The position numbers and the translations under genes were made by a program. Shown here piece by piece: positions 17,468 to 28,560 of a stretch of DNA of 64,000 bases (the first letter of the stretch is position 1; each line of letters begins with the position of its first letter). The notes beneath the pieces are model-generated. The model did no database searches. It was given only the letters and a program-made list of their open reading frames with translations, and was not told the origin of the DNA. The DNA lies in contig NZ_JABFMX010000018.1 in assembly GCF_013359735.1 (NCBI RefSeq), positions 26,504 through 90,503 of the forward strand, given 5' to 3'. The stretch comes from Arthrobacter sp. C9C5 (GTDB lineage Bacteria > Actinomycetota > Actinomycetes > Actinomycetales > Micrococcaceae).

Positions 17468-17734
17468 GCTAACCGATCGGCTCGGAGACTGCCAAGTCAA
17501 ATCAATTCAAATGAGTTATTCATAACGATCTGGTAGTGGGCGTACCGTTTCGCCCCCTTTCGCGCTCCTCCCCGCAATTCCTATGTGGTAGTTTCCTCTG
17601 GAATGTGACCCGCAACATAGCCCGACTGGGCTGGCCGCAAGGCCTGCGGGCGGCCAGGCACCCGCTGGCCGAGATCCCGGATCGGCAGCGGACACCCCGC
17701 TGCCTTATGGGGGGACGACGGAAGGATCCACGCT
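17468..17734. other. Non-coding promoter region before the ABC operon
   Basis: About 270 nt without a convincing gene. Its first 70 nt are unusually AT-rich for this genome (17490-17530, around CAAATCAATTCAAATGAG and TTATTCATAACG), a plausible promoter or operator region for the peptide ABC operon. The rest is GC-rich and leads into a possible leader reading frame at 17735. Confidence 0.5.
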
Positions 17735-17827
17735 GTGAATGTTGTAACGACCCCGGCCCGCGGACAGGCTGGTCCAGCCCGTCCGGTGGCCTCCGGAACC
17801 GCGCAGGCCACGGCGATCCTGAACTAG
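17735..17827 (+). CDS. Possible 30-residue leader peptide upstream of the ABC permease
   Basis: GTG at 17735 is placed 8 nt after GGAAGGA (17720-17726). The frame gives MNVVTTPARGQAGPARPVA followed by SGTAQATAILN and a TAG at 17825-17827, 4 nt before the permease ATG. The permease itself has no ribosome site (CTAGCCCC before the ATG), so re-initiation by ribosomes finishing this frame would explain its translation. The peptide has Thr/Ala/Gly/Pro-rich composition and no similarity I recognise. Confidence 0.45.
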   Translation: MNVVTTPARGQAGPARPVASGTAQATAILN

Positions 17828-17831
17828 CCCC

Positions 17832-18818
17832 ATGCTCCGATACCTTGCCAAACGTGCCGTCACGTATGCGTTCATGATCTTCCTGACCACCAGCGCCGGG
17901 TACTTCCTGGCGGTCACCAGCCTTCAGCCCGCGCTGCTGGAGCAGGAAAAAATTCCGCGTCCCACGCCGGAACAGATCGCCAACTCTTTCCGGCTCAAAG
18001 GACTGGATCCGGCTCTGAGTCCCTGGGAACGCTACGTGGACTGGCTCACCGGAGTCGTCACGCGCTGGGACTGGGGACGCAGCCCCAACGGCGCCTTCGT
18101 GAACGCCGAGTTCGGCGACCGGGTCTGGATCTCAACCCGACTGTTCCTGGCTTCGATCATCCTCACCCTGATCATCGGCGTCGCCCTCGGCGTCTACACC
18201 GCGGCCCGGCAGTACAAGTTCTCCGACCGCGCGATCACCTCGTACAGCTACCTCGTCTACATCGTGCCGGCCCCGATCGCTTATTTCCTGGTCCAGCTCG
18301 GCGCCATCAACATCAACGAAGCAGTGGGCGACCGCCTCCTGTTCGTCACCGGGATCTCCACCCCCGGGCTGGACGGTGACGGCTGGGTGCAGTTCCTCGA
18401 CATGCTGGCCCACTACGCCGTGCCGACCTTCGCGATCACGATCGTGGGCTGGGGCGCCTACCAGATCGCCCAGCGGCAGTACCTGCTGGACAACGTCAAC
18501 GCCGACTTCGTCCGCACCGCCCGGGCCAAGGGCCTCACCCGCAACCAGGCCATCACCCGGCACGCCCTGCGCGTCTCGTTCATCCCGGTGGCGCAAAGTA
18601 TCGCCTTCACCATCCCGGCCATCTTCGCCGGCGGCTTCTTCGCCGAGAAGATCTTCGCCTGGCACGGCGTCGGGTCCTGGAGCATCGACGCGATCGCGCT
18701 GCAGGATGTCAACGCGGCCACGGCGACGCTCGCCTACGGCTCCGTGATCTTCGCGATCGGGGCGATCCTCGCCGACTTCGCCACCACCCTTGTCGACCCG
18801 AGAGTGCGGGTGCAGTAG
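17832..18818 (+). CDS. Peptide/oligopeptide ABC transporter permease (DppB/OppB type)
   Basis: A 328-residue inner-membrane permease with an N-terminal TM segment (FMIFLTTSAGYFLAV), a long external loop and five further TM segments. The EAA-type loop that contacts the ATPase is DFVRTARAKGLTRNQAITRHALR, given here in parts (FVRTARAKGL, ITRHALR). This is the DppB/OppB half of the heterodimeric channel. An in-frame TGA 12 nt upstream fixes the ATG at 17832 as the earliest start; there is no Shine-Dalgarno sequence, see the leader at 17735. Two bases separate it from the second permease. Confidence 0.93.
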   Translation: MLRYLAKRAVTYAFMIFLTTSAGYFLAVTSLQPALLEQEKIPRPTPEQIANSFRLKGLDPALSPWERYVDWLTGVVTRWDWGRSPNGAFVNAEFGDRVWISTRLFLASIILTLIIGVALGVYTAARQYKFSDRAITSYSYLVYIVPAPIAYFLVQLGAININEAVGDRLLFVTGISTPGLDGDGWVQFLDMLAHYAVPTFAITIVGWGAYQIAQRQYLLDNVNADFVRTARAKGLTRNQAITRHALRVSFIPVAQSIAFTIPAIFAGGFFAEKIFAWHGVGSWSIDAIALQDVNAATATLAYGSVIFAIGAILADFATTLVDPRVRVQ

Positions 18819-18820
18819 CC

Positions 18821-19782
18821 ATGACGAACCTGAACGCCATCGATCCGGCCGCCGTCGCGGAAGAAGCCAAGATCGAGAACAACGACGTCGTGATCGCGAA
18901 GTCGAGGATCATCGTGCGGCGCTTCCTGCGCAACAAGACCGCCGTGACCGGCCTGGTGATCTTCGTCCTGCTCACCGTGCTGTCCCTGATCGGCGGGATC
19001 TTCTCCAGCTGGGACAAGGAGACGATCGACCCCTTCAACATCGGCATGGGCCCGTCCTCGGAGCACCTGCTGGGCACCTCGCAGGCCGGCATCGACCTGT
19101 ACGCCCTGACCGTGGAAGGCACCCGGGTCTCGATCCTGATCGGCCTCGTCGTCGGCCTCGTGTCCGTGCTGATCGCCGCGGTGTACGGCTGCACCATGGC
19201 CTACTTCGGCGGCAAGGTCGACAAGGTGATGCTGTTCATCCTGGAAGCCCTGATCATGATGCCGGCCCTCCTGGTCGTGGCCGTGGCCACGAGCGGCGGC
19301 GGCAACGGGCTGCAGCAGAACCTCCCCAGCTGGCTGCTGCTGATCATCGTCCTGCTGATCTTCAACTGGATGGGCACCGCCCGCCTGATCCGCTCGCTCT
19401 CGATGTCGCTTATGCAGCGCGACTTCGTCAAGGCCGCCCAGTACATGGGCATCCCCGCGCGGCGCATCGTCTGGCGCCATCTCGTGCCGAATATCGGCTC
19501 GCTGCTGGTCCTGGACATCACCCGCGGCGTGACCGGCGCCATCCTCGCCGAGGTCGCGTTCTCCTTCATCGGCATCGGCATCAAGGTTCCGGATGTGAGC
19601 CTGGGCGTGCTGATCGGCCAGGCGACCTCCCAGGTCTCCACCTTCCCGTGGATGTTCTGGGTGCCGCTGACCGTGATGTTCTTGCTGACCGGTTCGCTCG
19701 CCATGATGAACGACGGTCTCCGCGACGCGTTCGATCCCAGCTCCAGCTCCATTGGCAGCGCCAAGAAAAAGAAGAAGACCTC

Positions 19783-19786
<4 letters not shown>
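18821..19786 (+). CDS. Peptide/oligopeptide ABC transporter permease (DppC/OppC type)
   Basis: A 321-residue permease with the DppC/OppC layout: N-terminal cytosolic arm, TM1 (TAVTGLVIFVLLTVLSLIGG), the periplasmic segment ending SEHLLGTSQAGIDLYA, and five more TM segments. The coupling loop is seen as MQRDFVKAAQYMGIPARRI. The C-terminus ends in a lysine run (AKKKKKTS). The stop overlaps the ATG of the ATPase gene (ATGA at 19783-19786). It forms the translocation channel with the preceding permease. Confidence 0.94.
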
Positions 19787-22035
<2,249 letters not shown>

Positions 22036-22088
22036 CGCACCAAACCGCACCTGAACCACAACTCGCACCAAGAATGAAGGGGATCATT

Positions 22089-23783
22089 ATGAAGAATCTG
22101 ACCAGGATCGGCGGGGTGGCCGCCGTAGCGGCAGCCCTCGCGCTGACCGGCTGCGGCGGAGGCGGCGCCACCACGACCGCCGAGAGCGCCAAGGCCCAGG
22201 ATGCCTCCGGCGATATCAACAAGCTCATCAGCGTCAACGCCAAGAAGGCGGATGAACTGAAGCAGGGCGGCACCGTGACGCTGCCGGTAGGCAACATCGG
22301 CCCCGACTTCAACGGTTACTCCAACGCGGGCAACTCCGCGGACAACACCGAACTGCACTACCCGATTGACGAGGCCGGTTACGTGGGCTGCTGGAAGCTC
22401 GACTTCGACGGCACCGCCAACCTGAACAAGAACTTCTGCGAAGACTTCAAGAGTGAGGTCAAGGATGGCAAGCAGACCATCACCATCAAGATCAACCCGA
22501 AGGCCGTGTACAACGATGGCACCCCCATCAACGCCGAGACCTTCGTGAACACTTGGAAGATGCTCAACGGCACCAACAAGGACATCGACATTGTCTCGTC
22601 CGGCGCCTACGAGTTCATCGACTCCGTCAAGGCCGGCAGCAGCGACAAGGAAGTCATTGCCACCACCACCCAGCCGGTCTACCCTCTGAGCGACATCTTC
22701 GGCGGCTTCATCCCGCAGGCCGTCAACACCCCTAAGATCTTCAACGAAGGCTTCGCCGGCGAACTGCACCCGGAGTGGATGGCCGGCCCGTTCAAGGTGG
22801 ACAAGTTCGATTCCGCCGCCAAGACCGTCACCATGGTCCCGAACGACAAGTGGTGGGGCGAAAAGCCGGTCCTGGAAAAGGTCGTCTTCCGCCAGCTCGA
22901 GGCCAGCGCCGAGATCGCCGCGTTCAAGAACGGCGAAATCGATATGGCTGACGGCCGCACGCTGACGAAGTACAAGCAGCTCGAAGGCACCAAGAACTCC
23001 GAGGTCCGCCGCGGCCAGCGCCTGTTCGCCGGCGGCCTGAACCTCAACGCCCAGAAGGCCCCGCTGACCGACGTCGCGGTCCGCAAGGCCATCTTCACCG
23101 CCGTTGACCGTCCGGCCGTCCGCGCTGTGCGCTTCGGCGGCCTGAACTGGGAAGAGGAAAGCTCAGGATCGATGATGCTGATGCCGTTCTCCAAGTACTA
23201 CCAGGACAACTACCCCGTCGCCGAACCCGGTGCCGAGCAGGCCAAGAAGGTCCTGACCGAGGCCGGTTACGCTCCCAACGCCAAGGGCACCATGGAGAAG
23301 GGCGGCAAGGCCGTCTCCTTCAAGATCACCAACTTCGGTGATGACCCCACCTCGCTCGCCACGGTCCAGACGCTGCAGAAGCAGCTCCAGGCCGCCGGCA
23401 TGGAGGTCGGCATCGACCAGCGCGGCGACGCCGACTTCGGCAAGGTCCTGGGCAGCCGGGACTTCCAGCTGACCATCAGCGGCTACACCGTCGGTGCTGA
23501 CGCGACCTCAGGCGTGAAGCAGTTCTACGATTCCAAGACCAACGAAAACGGCCTCGGCGACGCCGAACTGGACAAGGCGATCAAGGACCTCGCGTCCATC
23601 CAGGACGACGCCGAGCGCAACAAGGCGGCCATGGAGGTCGAGAAGAAGCACATGGCGAAGTACTACTCCATGGGCGTCATCATGAACGGCCCGCAGATCT
23701 ACTTCGCCCGCACGGGCCTCGCCAACTACGGCGCGTCCCTGTTCCAGACCCCGGACTGGAGCCTCGTCGGCTGGCAGAAGTAA
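22089..23783 (+). CDS. Peptide-type ABC transporter substrate-binding lipoprotein
   Basis: A 564-residue family 5 extracellular solute-binding protein. The N-terminus is a lipoprotein signal (MKNLTRIGGVAAVAAALALTGC cut at the lipobox LTGC; lipidated Cys 22) followed by a Gly/Thr-rich tether. Typical SBP_bac_5 features are FNGYSNAGN near the mature N-terminus, INPKAVYNDGTPINAETFVNTW and MVPNDKWWGEKP. It sits on the outside of the membrane and delivers peptides or similar ligands to the permeases. AAGGGGA lies before the ATG. It is the last gene, 53 nt after the ATPase, and is followed by a strong hairpin at 23807-23850. The ligand is unknown. Confidence 0.95.
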   Translation: MKNLTRIGGVAAVAAALALTGCGGGGATTTAESAKAQDASGDINKLISVNAKKADELKQGGTVTLPVGNIGPDFNGYSNAGNSADNTELHYPIDEAGYVGCWKLDFDGTANLNKNFCEDFKSEVKDGKQTITIKINPKAVYNDGTPINAETFVNTWKMLNGTNKDIDIVSSGAYEFIDSVKAGSSDKEVIATTTQPVYPLSDIFGGFIPQAVNTPKIFNEGFAGELHPEWMAGPFKVDKFDSAAKTVTMVPNDKWWGEKPVLEKVVFRQLEASAEIAAFKNGEIDMADGRTLTKYKQLEGTKNSEVRRGQRLFAGGLNLNAQKAPLTDVAVRKAIFTAVDRPAVRAVRFGGLNWEEESSGSMMLMPFSKYYQDNYPVAEPGAEQAKKVLTEAGYAPNAKGTMEKGGKAVSFKITNFGDDPTSLATVQTLQKQLQAAGMEVGIDQRGDADFGKVLGSRDFQLTISGYTVGADATSGVKQFYDSKTNENGLGDAELDKAIKDLASIQDDAERNKAAMEVEKKHMAKYYSMGVIMNGPQIYFARTGLANYGASLFQTPDWSLVGWQK

Positions 23784-23806
23784 CGCTCCGTCACCTATAG
23801 CGGCTT

Positions 23807-23850
23807 TTCGGGCGGCGCTCCCTCACTTCGTGGGGGGAGCGTCGCCCGAA
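23807..23850 (+). terminator. Terminator of the peptide ABC operon
   Basis: TTCGGGCGGCGCTCCC (23807-23822) pairs with GGGAGCGTCGCCCGAA (23835-23850) with one G-T wobble, and the apex can fold further as CAC-TTC-GTG. It begins 24 nt after the last stop of the operon and is followed by TTGTTG. Confidence 0.85.
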
Positions 23851-23893
23851 TTGTTGCCGGACCTGAGGGAGCGTCGGCGGGTAGCGTGGTGCC

Positions 23894-24982
23894 ATGACCT
23901 CCGATCCCGCCCGCTCCGCCCCCGTCGCACCGCCTGAACCGGCCCCGATCCGCACCGCAGTCGCCGGCTTCGGCCTCTCCGGCAGCGTGTTCCATGCGCC
24001 GCTGATCGCGGCCAACCCGGCCTTTTTCCTCGACGTCATTGCCACCTCCGACGCGGGCCGGAAGGCGGCGGGCGCCGCGGCCTACCCGTCGGCCAGGATA
24101 GTCGACACCCCGGCCGCCATCCTCGAACTCGCCGGCGGGCTGGACCTGCTGGTGCTGGGGACGCCGCCGGCCACCCACTACCCGCTGGCCAAAGCCGCGC
24201 TGGAGGCCGGGCTCGACGTCGTCGTTGACAAGCCCTTCACGGTGCGCAGCGCCGAGGGCCAGGAGCTGATGGAACTCGCGGCACGGCTGGGCCGGGTGCT
24301 CACCGTCTTCCAGAACCGGCGCTGGGACGGGGATTTCCTGACCGTGCGCGCCCTGCTGGAGAGCGGCGTCCTGGGCACGGTCACGCGCTTCGAATCACGC
24401 TTCGAGCGCTGGGCGCCTAATGTCACGAAAGCGTGGAAGGCGGCGGCCACCCCCGACGACGGCGGCGGGGTGCTGTTCGACCTCGGCACGCACCTGCTGG
24501 ACCAGGCGCTCGAGCTCTTCGGCCCGGCCGCCGTCATCCACGCGGAACTGGCGGCCCGGCGCCCCGGGGAACGGGCGGACGACGACGTTTTTGTGGCCCT
24601 GCGGCATGATTCCGGGGTGACGAGCCACCTCTCGATGAACCTGCTGTGCGCCCAGCAGGGGCCGCGCTACCGCCTGCTGGGCAGCGAAGGCGGCTTCACC
24701 AAACACGGCGTGGACCCGCAGGAGCCCTATCTCGCCGCCGGCGGGAGTCCGCTCGACGCAGACTACGGCGTGGAGGACCGCGAGTGGGCCGGCCTGCTGG
24801 GCCGCGACGGCCACCTGGACCGCCTGCCCACCGAGCGCGGCGCCTACCCGGAGTTCTACCGGATCCTGGCCGAGAAAATCATCGACGGCGGCACGTCCTC
24901 GGCCCTGCCGCTCCCGGTGGATCCCGCCGGGCCGGTGGAAGTGCTGAAATTAATCGAAAAGGCGCGGGAACTGGCCGCGTAG
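23894..24982 (+). CDS. Gfo/Idh/MocA family oxidoreductase
   Basis: A 362-residue NAD(P)-dependent oxidoreductase. The Rossmann N-terminus is RTAVAGFGLSGSVFHAPLI (GFGLSG dinucleotide loop), then LLVLGTPPATHYPLAKAAL and the conserved catalytic-lysine motif VVDKPFTV; the second domain contains FDLGTHLLDQAL. Members oxidise or reduce sugar-like or cyclitol substrates; the specific one is not evident. The start at 23894 follows TAGCGT (23882-23887) by 6 nt with no ribosome site, so it is probably leaderless and independent of the ABC operon. Convergent with ald through the palindromic element at 25001-25134. Confidence 0.92.
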   Translation: MTSDPARSAPVAPPEPAPIRTAVAGFGLSGSVFHAPLIAANPAFFLDVIATSDAGRKAAGAAAYPSARIVDTPAAILELAGGLDLLVLGTPPATHYPLAKAALEAGLDVVVDKPFTVRSAEGQELMELAARLGRVLTVFQNRRWDGDFLTVRALLESGVLGTVTRFESRFERWAPNVTKAWKAAATPDDGGGVLFDLGTHLLDQALELFGPAAVIHAELAARRPGERADDDVFVALRHDSGVTSHLSMNLLCAQQGPRYRLLGSEGGFTKHGVDPQEPYLAAGGSPLDADYGVEDREWAGLLGRDGHLDRLPTERGAYPEFYRILAEKIIDGGTSSALPLPVDPAGPVEVLKLIEKARELAA

Positions 24983-25000
24983 AGGGCTTAACGCACGCAA

Positions 25001-25134
25001 CGCTGGACGACAGACATCCGGCAGCGTGCGTCAAAGCGACGAAGGGGGCCCACACCGTTCGGGTTCCCTGGCCGAGCTTGCGAGGCGAGGGGAACGATGG
25101 GGAGCAGCACGCAGAGGATGTGTGTCGTCCAGCG
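25001..25134. repeat. Long palindromic intergenic element (REP/cruciform-like)
   Basis: The outer arms are 19 bp (CGCTGGACGACAGACATCC at 25001-25019 against GGATGTGTGTCGTCCAGCG at 25116-25134; 18 of 19 match). Inside are further paired segments: GCAGCGTGCG at 25021-25030 against CAGCACGC, and GTTCCCTGGCC around 25063 against GAGGGGAAC around 25085-25094, with the apex near CGAGCTTGCGAG. It lies between two convergent genes. It could be a bidirectional terminator or a copy of a dispersed palindromic repeat; only one copy is seen in this window. Confidence 0.65.
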
Positions 25135-25161
25135 CAGCAGGACGATGCCGGGATCGGTTGG

Positions 25162-26280
25162 TTACGCGGAGACCAGCTGGTGCCAGTCGGCGACGAGGGG
25201 CAGATTGTGTGCCTCGGAAACCGAGCGGTGCGCGACCTGGCCGGCGGCGATGTTGAGGCCGGCAGCGAGGGCGGCGTCGCGCTCAAACGCGGCCTTGACA
25301 CCCAGGTTGGCCAGCGAGACCGCGTAGCGCAGCGTGACGTTGGTCAGGGCGTAGGTGGACGTGTTCGGCACGGCGCCGGGCATGTTGGCGACGCAGTAGA
25401 AGATCGTGTTGTGGACCTTGTACGTCGGTTCCTGGTGCGTGGTGGGGTGCGTGTCCTCGAAGCAGCCGCCCTGGTCCACGGCGATGTCCACCAGCACGGA
25501 GCCGGGCTTCATCCGGGAGACGAGCTCGTTGGTGACCAGCTTCGGGGCCTTGGCGCCGGGGATCAGCACGGAACCGATCACGAGGTCGGCGTCGACCACG
25601 GACTTCTCGATCTCGTAGGCGTTGGAGGCAACCGTCTTCAGGCGGCCCTGGTACTGGGCGTCGAGCTCGCGCAGGCGGTTGATGTTGATGTCCAGGATGG
25701 TGACGTCGGCGCCGAGGCCCAGGGCCATGGCGGCTGCGTTGGTGCCGGCCACGCCGGCGCCCAGGACAACGACCTTGGCCGGGCGGACGCCCGGGACGCC
25801 GCCGAGCAGCACGCCTTTGCCGCCGGCCGGAGCCATCAGCGAGGTGGCGCCGACCTGAACGGACAGGCGGCCGGCAACCTCGGACATCGGGGCCAGCAGC
25901 GGCAGCGCACGGCCCTCCTGCACGGTCTCGTAGGCGATGGCGGTGACGCCGGAGTTGATGAGCTCCTGGGTCAGTTCCGGCTCGGCGGCCAGGTGCAGGT
26001 AGGTGAAGAGGATCAGGCCCTTGCGGAAGCGGTGGTATTCGGCCTTGACCGGTTCCTTGACCTTCATGACCATGTCGGCCCGGGACCACACGTCGTCGGC
26101 CTCGGTGACGATCTCGGCACCGGCAATGGCGTATTCCTCGTCGGTGATGCCGGAGCCCAGGCCTGCGCCGCGCTCGACCAGGACGGTGTGGCCGTGGTGG
26201 CGGAATTCGTGCACGCCGGCGGCCGTGATGGCGACGCGGAATTCGTTGTTCTTGATTTCTTTGGGGACGCCGATGATCAT
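25162..26280 (-). CDS. ald: Alanine dehydrogenase
   Basis: Ald, 372 residues, the usual length. Catalyses NAD-dependent deamination of L-alanine to pyruvate and ammonia (reversible). Seen: N-terminal MIIGVPKEIKNNEFRVA, MVMKVKEPVKAEY (catalytic Lys), LFTYLHLAAEPELT (catalytic His), and the Rossmann loop VVLGAGVAGTNAA. Cytosolic hexamer. Start: the ATG at 26278-26280, with GGAG 7 nt upstream; the frame extends 47 codons further upstream but without family similarity. Divergent from a PucR-type regulator, 244 nt apart, which is likely its regulator, since the equivalent AldR/PucR-ald pairing is known in other bacteria. Confidence 0.97.
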   Translation of the reverse strand: MIIGVPKEIKNNEFRVAITAAGVHEFRHHGHTVLVERGAGLGSGITDEEYAIAGAEIVTEADDVWSRADMVMKVKEPVKAEYHRFRKGLILFTYLHLAAEPELTQELINSGVTAIAYETVQEGRALPLLAPMSEVAGRLSVQVGATSLMAPAGGKGVLLGGVPGVRPAKVVVLGAGVAGTNAAAMALGLGADVTILDININRLRELDAQYQGRLKTVASNAYEIEKSVVDADLVIGSVLIPGAKAPKLVTNELVSRMKPGSVLVDIAVDQGGCFEDTHPTTHQEPTYKVHNTIFYCVANMPGAVPNTSTYALTNVTLRYAVSLANLGVKAAFERDAALAAGLNIAAGQVAHRSVSEAHNLPLVADWHQLVSA

Positions 26281-26524
26281 TTTTGGGCTCCAGGGGTGGT
26301 GGCCGTGCGGGCCGGGTGTGCAGGGGAAGTCGTGATTCCAGAATAGGACCGGCTGTGAGGCAGGCGACAGGGCCGCCGGTCCCGCCCCGCGCCCCGCCCC
26401 CGTATTTCCGGGGATTAACAAAAGCCCGGCTCGACAGCTGTCGAGTCAGGAAACGTCAGGTGTCGCCTCTTGTCCGTCGCCGTTCCGTTCGGCGCCGGGA
26501 CCCGCGGGGCAGTAATGTGGCAGC

Positions 26525-27745
26525 ATGCAGCAGCAGGACGTAGAGCAGCTCGTCGAGCGCGTGGCCCTCCGGCTCGGGCGCGGGCTCTCGCTCGAAGACC
26601 TCGACGGCGTCCTGCTCGCCTACAGCTCCAACCAGTCCCACGCGGACCGGGTCCGGGTGAACTTCCTGCTCAGCAAGCGCGTTGCGGTGGACGTCAGCGC
26701 CTGGCAGCTCTCGCACGGCATCGCGACGGCGGTGCGGCCCGTCGTGGTGCCGGCCAACGAGGAACTGGGCATGCTGGGGCGCGTCTGTGTCCCGTTGCTG
26801 GTCCGCGGATTCCGGGTCGGCTACCTCTGGGTCCAGCTCGACGCCGAGGAGCCCACCGCGGGCACCGTCCTGGCCCAGTTGCCGGAGGTGGCGCGCGAGC
26901 TGGAGGAGCTCTCCGCCCTGCTGCTGGACTCGAACACCGCCGAGTCCGAGTTCCGCCGCCGGCGCGAACAGGAGTTCCTCGCCGCCTGCCGGGGCGAGGC
27001 GAACGCCGTCGCCGCCGTCGCAGGCTGGAAGGAAGTGCAGGGCCGCGGGCCGTGGCAGCTGGTGACCGTCCTCGACGCCGATGGCTGGGCCGAGGGCTCG
27101 GACCCGATCGCCTCCACACTGATCCACCGGTCCGCGGCGCTGCAGGCCACCATCGGCGTGGACGCGGCGCTGTTCAGCGCGGGAACCGAGACGCACGCCG
27201 TCGTGCTGTTCAAGGAATCCACCGGACGGGCCGACCACGCCCAGGTGCTGGTCCACTACCAGCTGGAACTGGCCAAACGCGCAGGCCGCCCGGTCCGCCG
27301 GATCATCCTCGGCACCTCCGAGGGCTTCTCCCGGCCCCGCGAACTGGCCGAGGCGTACCGGCAGTCCCGGCAGGCGGCGCAGGCCGCGGCCGTGGACCCC
27401 CAGCTGGGCGAACTGGTGGACTGCCGCGCCACCGGCCTCTACCAGTTGCTGGCCTCGGCGGGCGGCGGGGCCGGAGCGTGGGCGGATGCGGGCTCGGTGT
27501 ACTTCCGGATGCTGGAGGACCACGACCGGAACGGTGAACTGCTGCCGGTGCTGGAGCTTTTCTACGACAATGACAGCTCGGTCCAGGAGGTGGCGGCCAA
27601 GCTGCACCTGCACCGGAGCAGCATCTACAACCGGCTCGGCAGGATCCGCCAAGTGTTGGGCGTTGATCCGCTCAAGGGAATGGTCCGACTGGAACTGCAC
27701 GCGGCGCTGAAGGCGCGGCGCTGGGCCGAAAGGCCAAGGATCTAG
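26525..27745 (+). CDS. PucR/CdaR-type transcriptional regulator
   Basis: A 406-residue regulator of the PucR/CdaR class. The C-terminal HTH reads VQEVAAKLHLHRSSIYNRLGRIRQVLGVD (shown here as LHLHRSSIYNRLGRI), the hallmark HTH_30 of PucR proteins; a GGDEF-like/central region precedes it and the N-terminal about 130 residues are a sensor region. Start at 26525 follows TAATGT (26513-26518) by 6 nt: leaderless. The divergent ald gene makes it a good candidate for an alanine-responsive activator of ald. This target is inference from position. Confidence 0.88.
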   Translation: MQQQDVEQLVERVALRLGRGLSLEDLDGVLLAYSSNQSHADRVRVNFLLSKRVAVDVSAWQLSHGIATAVRPVVVPANEELGMLGRVCVPLLVRGFRVGYLWVQLDAEEPTAGTVLAQLPEVARELEELSALLLDSNTAESEFRRRREQEFLAACRGEANAVAAVAGWKEVQGRGPWQLVTVLDADGWAEGSDPIASTLIHRSAALQATIGVDAALFSAGTETHAVVLFKESTGRADHAQVLVHYQLELAKRAGRPVRRIILGTSEGFSRPRELAEAYRQSRQAAQAAAVDPQLGELVDCRATGLYQLLASAGGGAGAWADAGSVYFRMLEDHDRNGELLPVLELFYDNDSSVQEVAAKLHLHRSSIYNRLGRIRQVLGVDPLKGMVRLELHAALKARRWAERPRI

Positions 27746-27755
27746 GCGCCGGGGG

Positions 27756-27998
27756 TCAGCGTTCGTCCCGGAGCGCGGAATTCCGCTCCGGGCCGGGCGC
27801 GGCGCCGGGCGCCGTCTCCCGCGCTGTGCGCCTCCGGCGCGATATCCGGCTGTCCGTCCACAGGGCGACAGCTACGAATGCGACGCAGCTGGCCATGAAG
27901 GCCGCGGTGTTGTTCAGCCCCATCACCGTTCCGAGGATGCCGGTGAGCACCATGGCGGCGATGCCGGCCAGGATGTGCCACCCTCTGAACTTACCCAC
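27756..27998 (-). CDS. Small two-TM membrane protein, unknown
   Basis: An 80-residue protein with two hydrophobic segments (WHILAGIAAMVLTGILGTVMG and AAFMASCVAFVAVALW, given in part) followed by a basic RISRRRRTAR stretch and a charged tail, suggesting an inside C-terminus. Not recognised. The GTG start at 27996-27998 lacks a ribosome site but has TACGCT 6 nt upstream, the leaderless pattern. Its stop is 10 nt from the convergent PucR gene. Confidence 0.65.
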   Translation of the reverse strand: MGKFRGWHILAGIAAMVLTGILGTVMGLNNTAAFMASCVAFVAVALWTDSRISRRRRTARETAPGAAPGPERNSALRDER

Positions 27999-28072
27999 AA
28001 TTCAAGCGTAACCCCGGTCTCTGCCGCGTTTCCGCGCCGGGACGGGATCGTTGTTTGATCCTTATCACGCTG

Positions 28073-28519
28073 TCACGAAGCATCCGCGCCGCCGCTACCT
28101 TTGCTGAGAGCAGAGTCGCCGACGGCCGCGGGTGCCGTATTTTCCGCCGCGGTTTTCTTCTTTTGCGTCTCCAGCCACGCCATGATGTCGGCCAGCCGGA
28201 TCCGCCGGTGCGTGCCGCGGTACTCTACCGGGATCTCGCCGCGGTCCGTCATGTTCCGCAGGTACGTGTGCGAGATGCCCGCCAGCTCCGCGGCCTTCGA
28301 GGTGGTCAGCATCTCCTCCACGCTGCTGACGGTGACCGACTCGCCCCGGCTGAAGCGGCCCAGCAGGTCGACGACGGCATCCCTCGCCGCGGGCGGCAGG
28401 CGGTGCACGGTGCCGTCGACGAAGACGGTGATGTCGTTGCTGCCGTTGAGCGCGTACTGGAGTTTTTGTGCGTCCTCGGCCGGGAGCCCGGCGGTCACCC
28501 GGGGAGCAATCAGTGTCAT
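28073..28519 (-). CDS. Helix-turn-helix (excisionase/MerR-like) DNA-binding protein
   Basis: A 148-residue protein. Residues about 85-130 form an excisionase-type winged HTH: LTTSKAAELAGISHTYLRNM and EIPVEYRGTHRRIRLADIMAW are characteristic. The N-terminal half (TVHRLPPAARDAVVDLLGRF) is typical of the antitoxin/phd-like excisionase-family proteins of actinobacteria. The tail is Lys/Ala-rich. Start: ATG at 28519, 7 nt after TAGGAT (28527-28532); another ATG 9 nt upstream lies inside that box. No toxin, integrase or phage gene adjoins, so I call only a DNA-binding protein. It follows ptsI in the same direction, starting 42 nt from the ptsI stop. Confidence 0.8.
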   Translation of the reverse strand: MTLIAPRVTAGLPAEDAQKLQYALNGSNDITVFVDGTVHRLPPAARDAVVDLLGRFSRGESVTVSSVEEMLTTSKAAELAGISHTYLRNMTDRGEIPVEYRGTHRRIRLADIMAWLETQKKKTAAENTAPAAVGDSALSKGSGGADAS

Positions 28520-28560
28520 GGAGTGCATCCTAGCGCCCCGGGTGCGGGCTCACGCTCCGG

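Noticed and set aside
28073..28519. Excisionase-type protein as sign of an integrated element
   Set aside because: No integrase, att repeats or composition shift nearby; such HTH proteins are common as stand-alone regulators.
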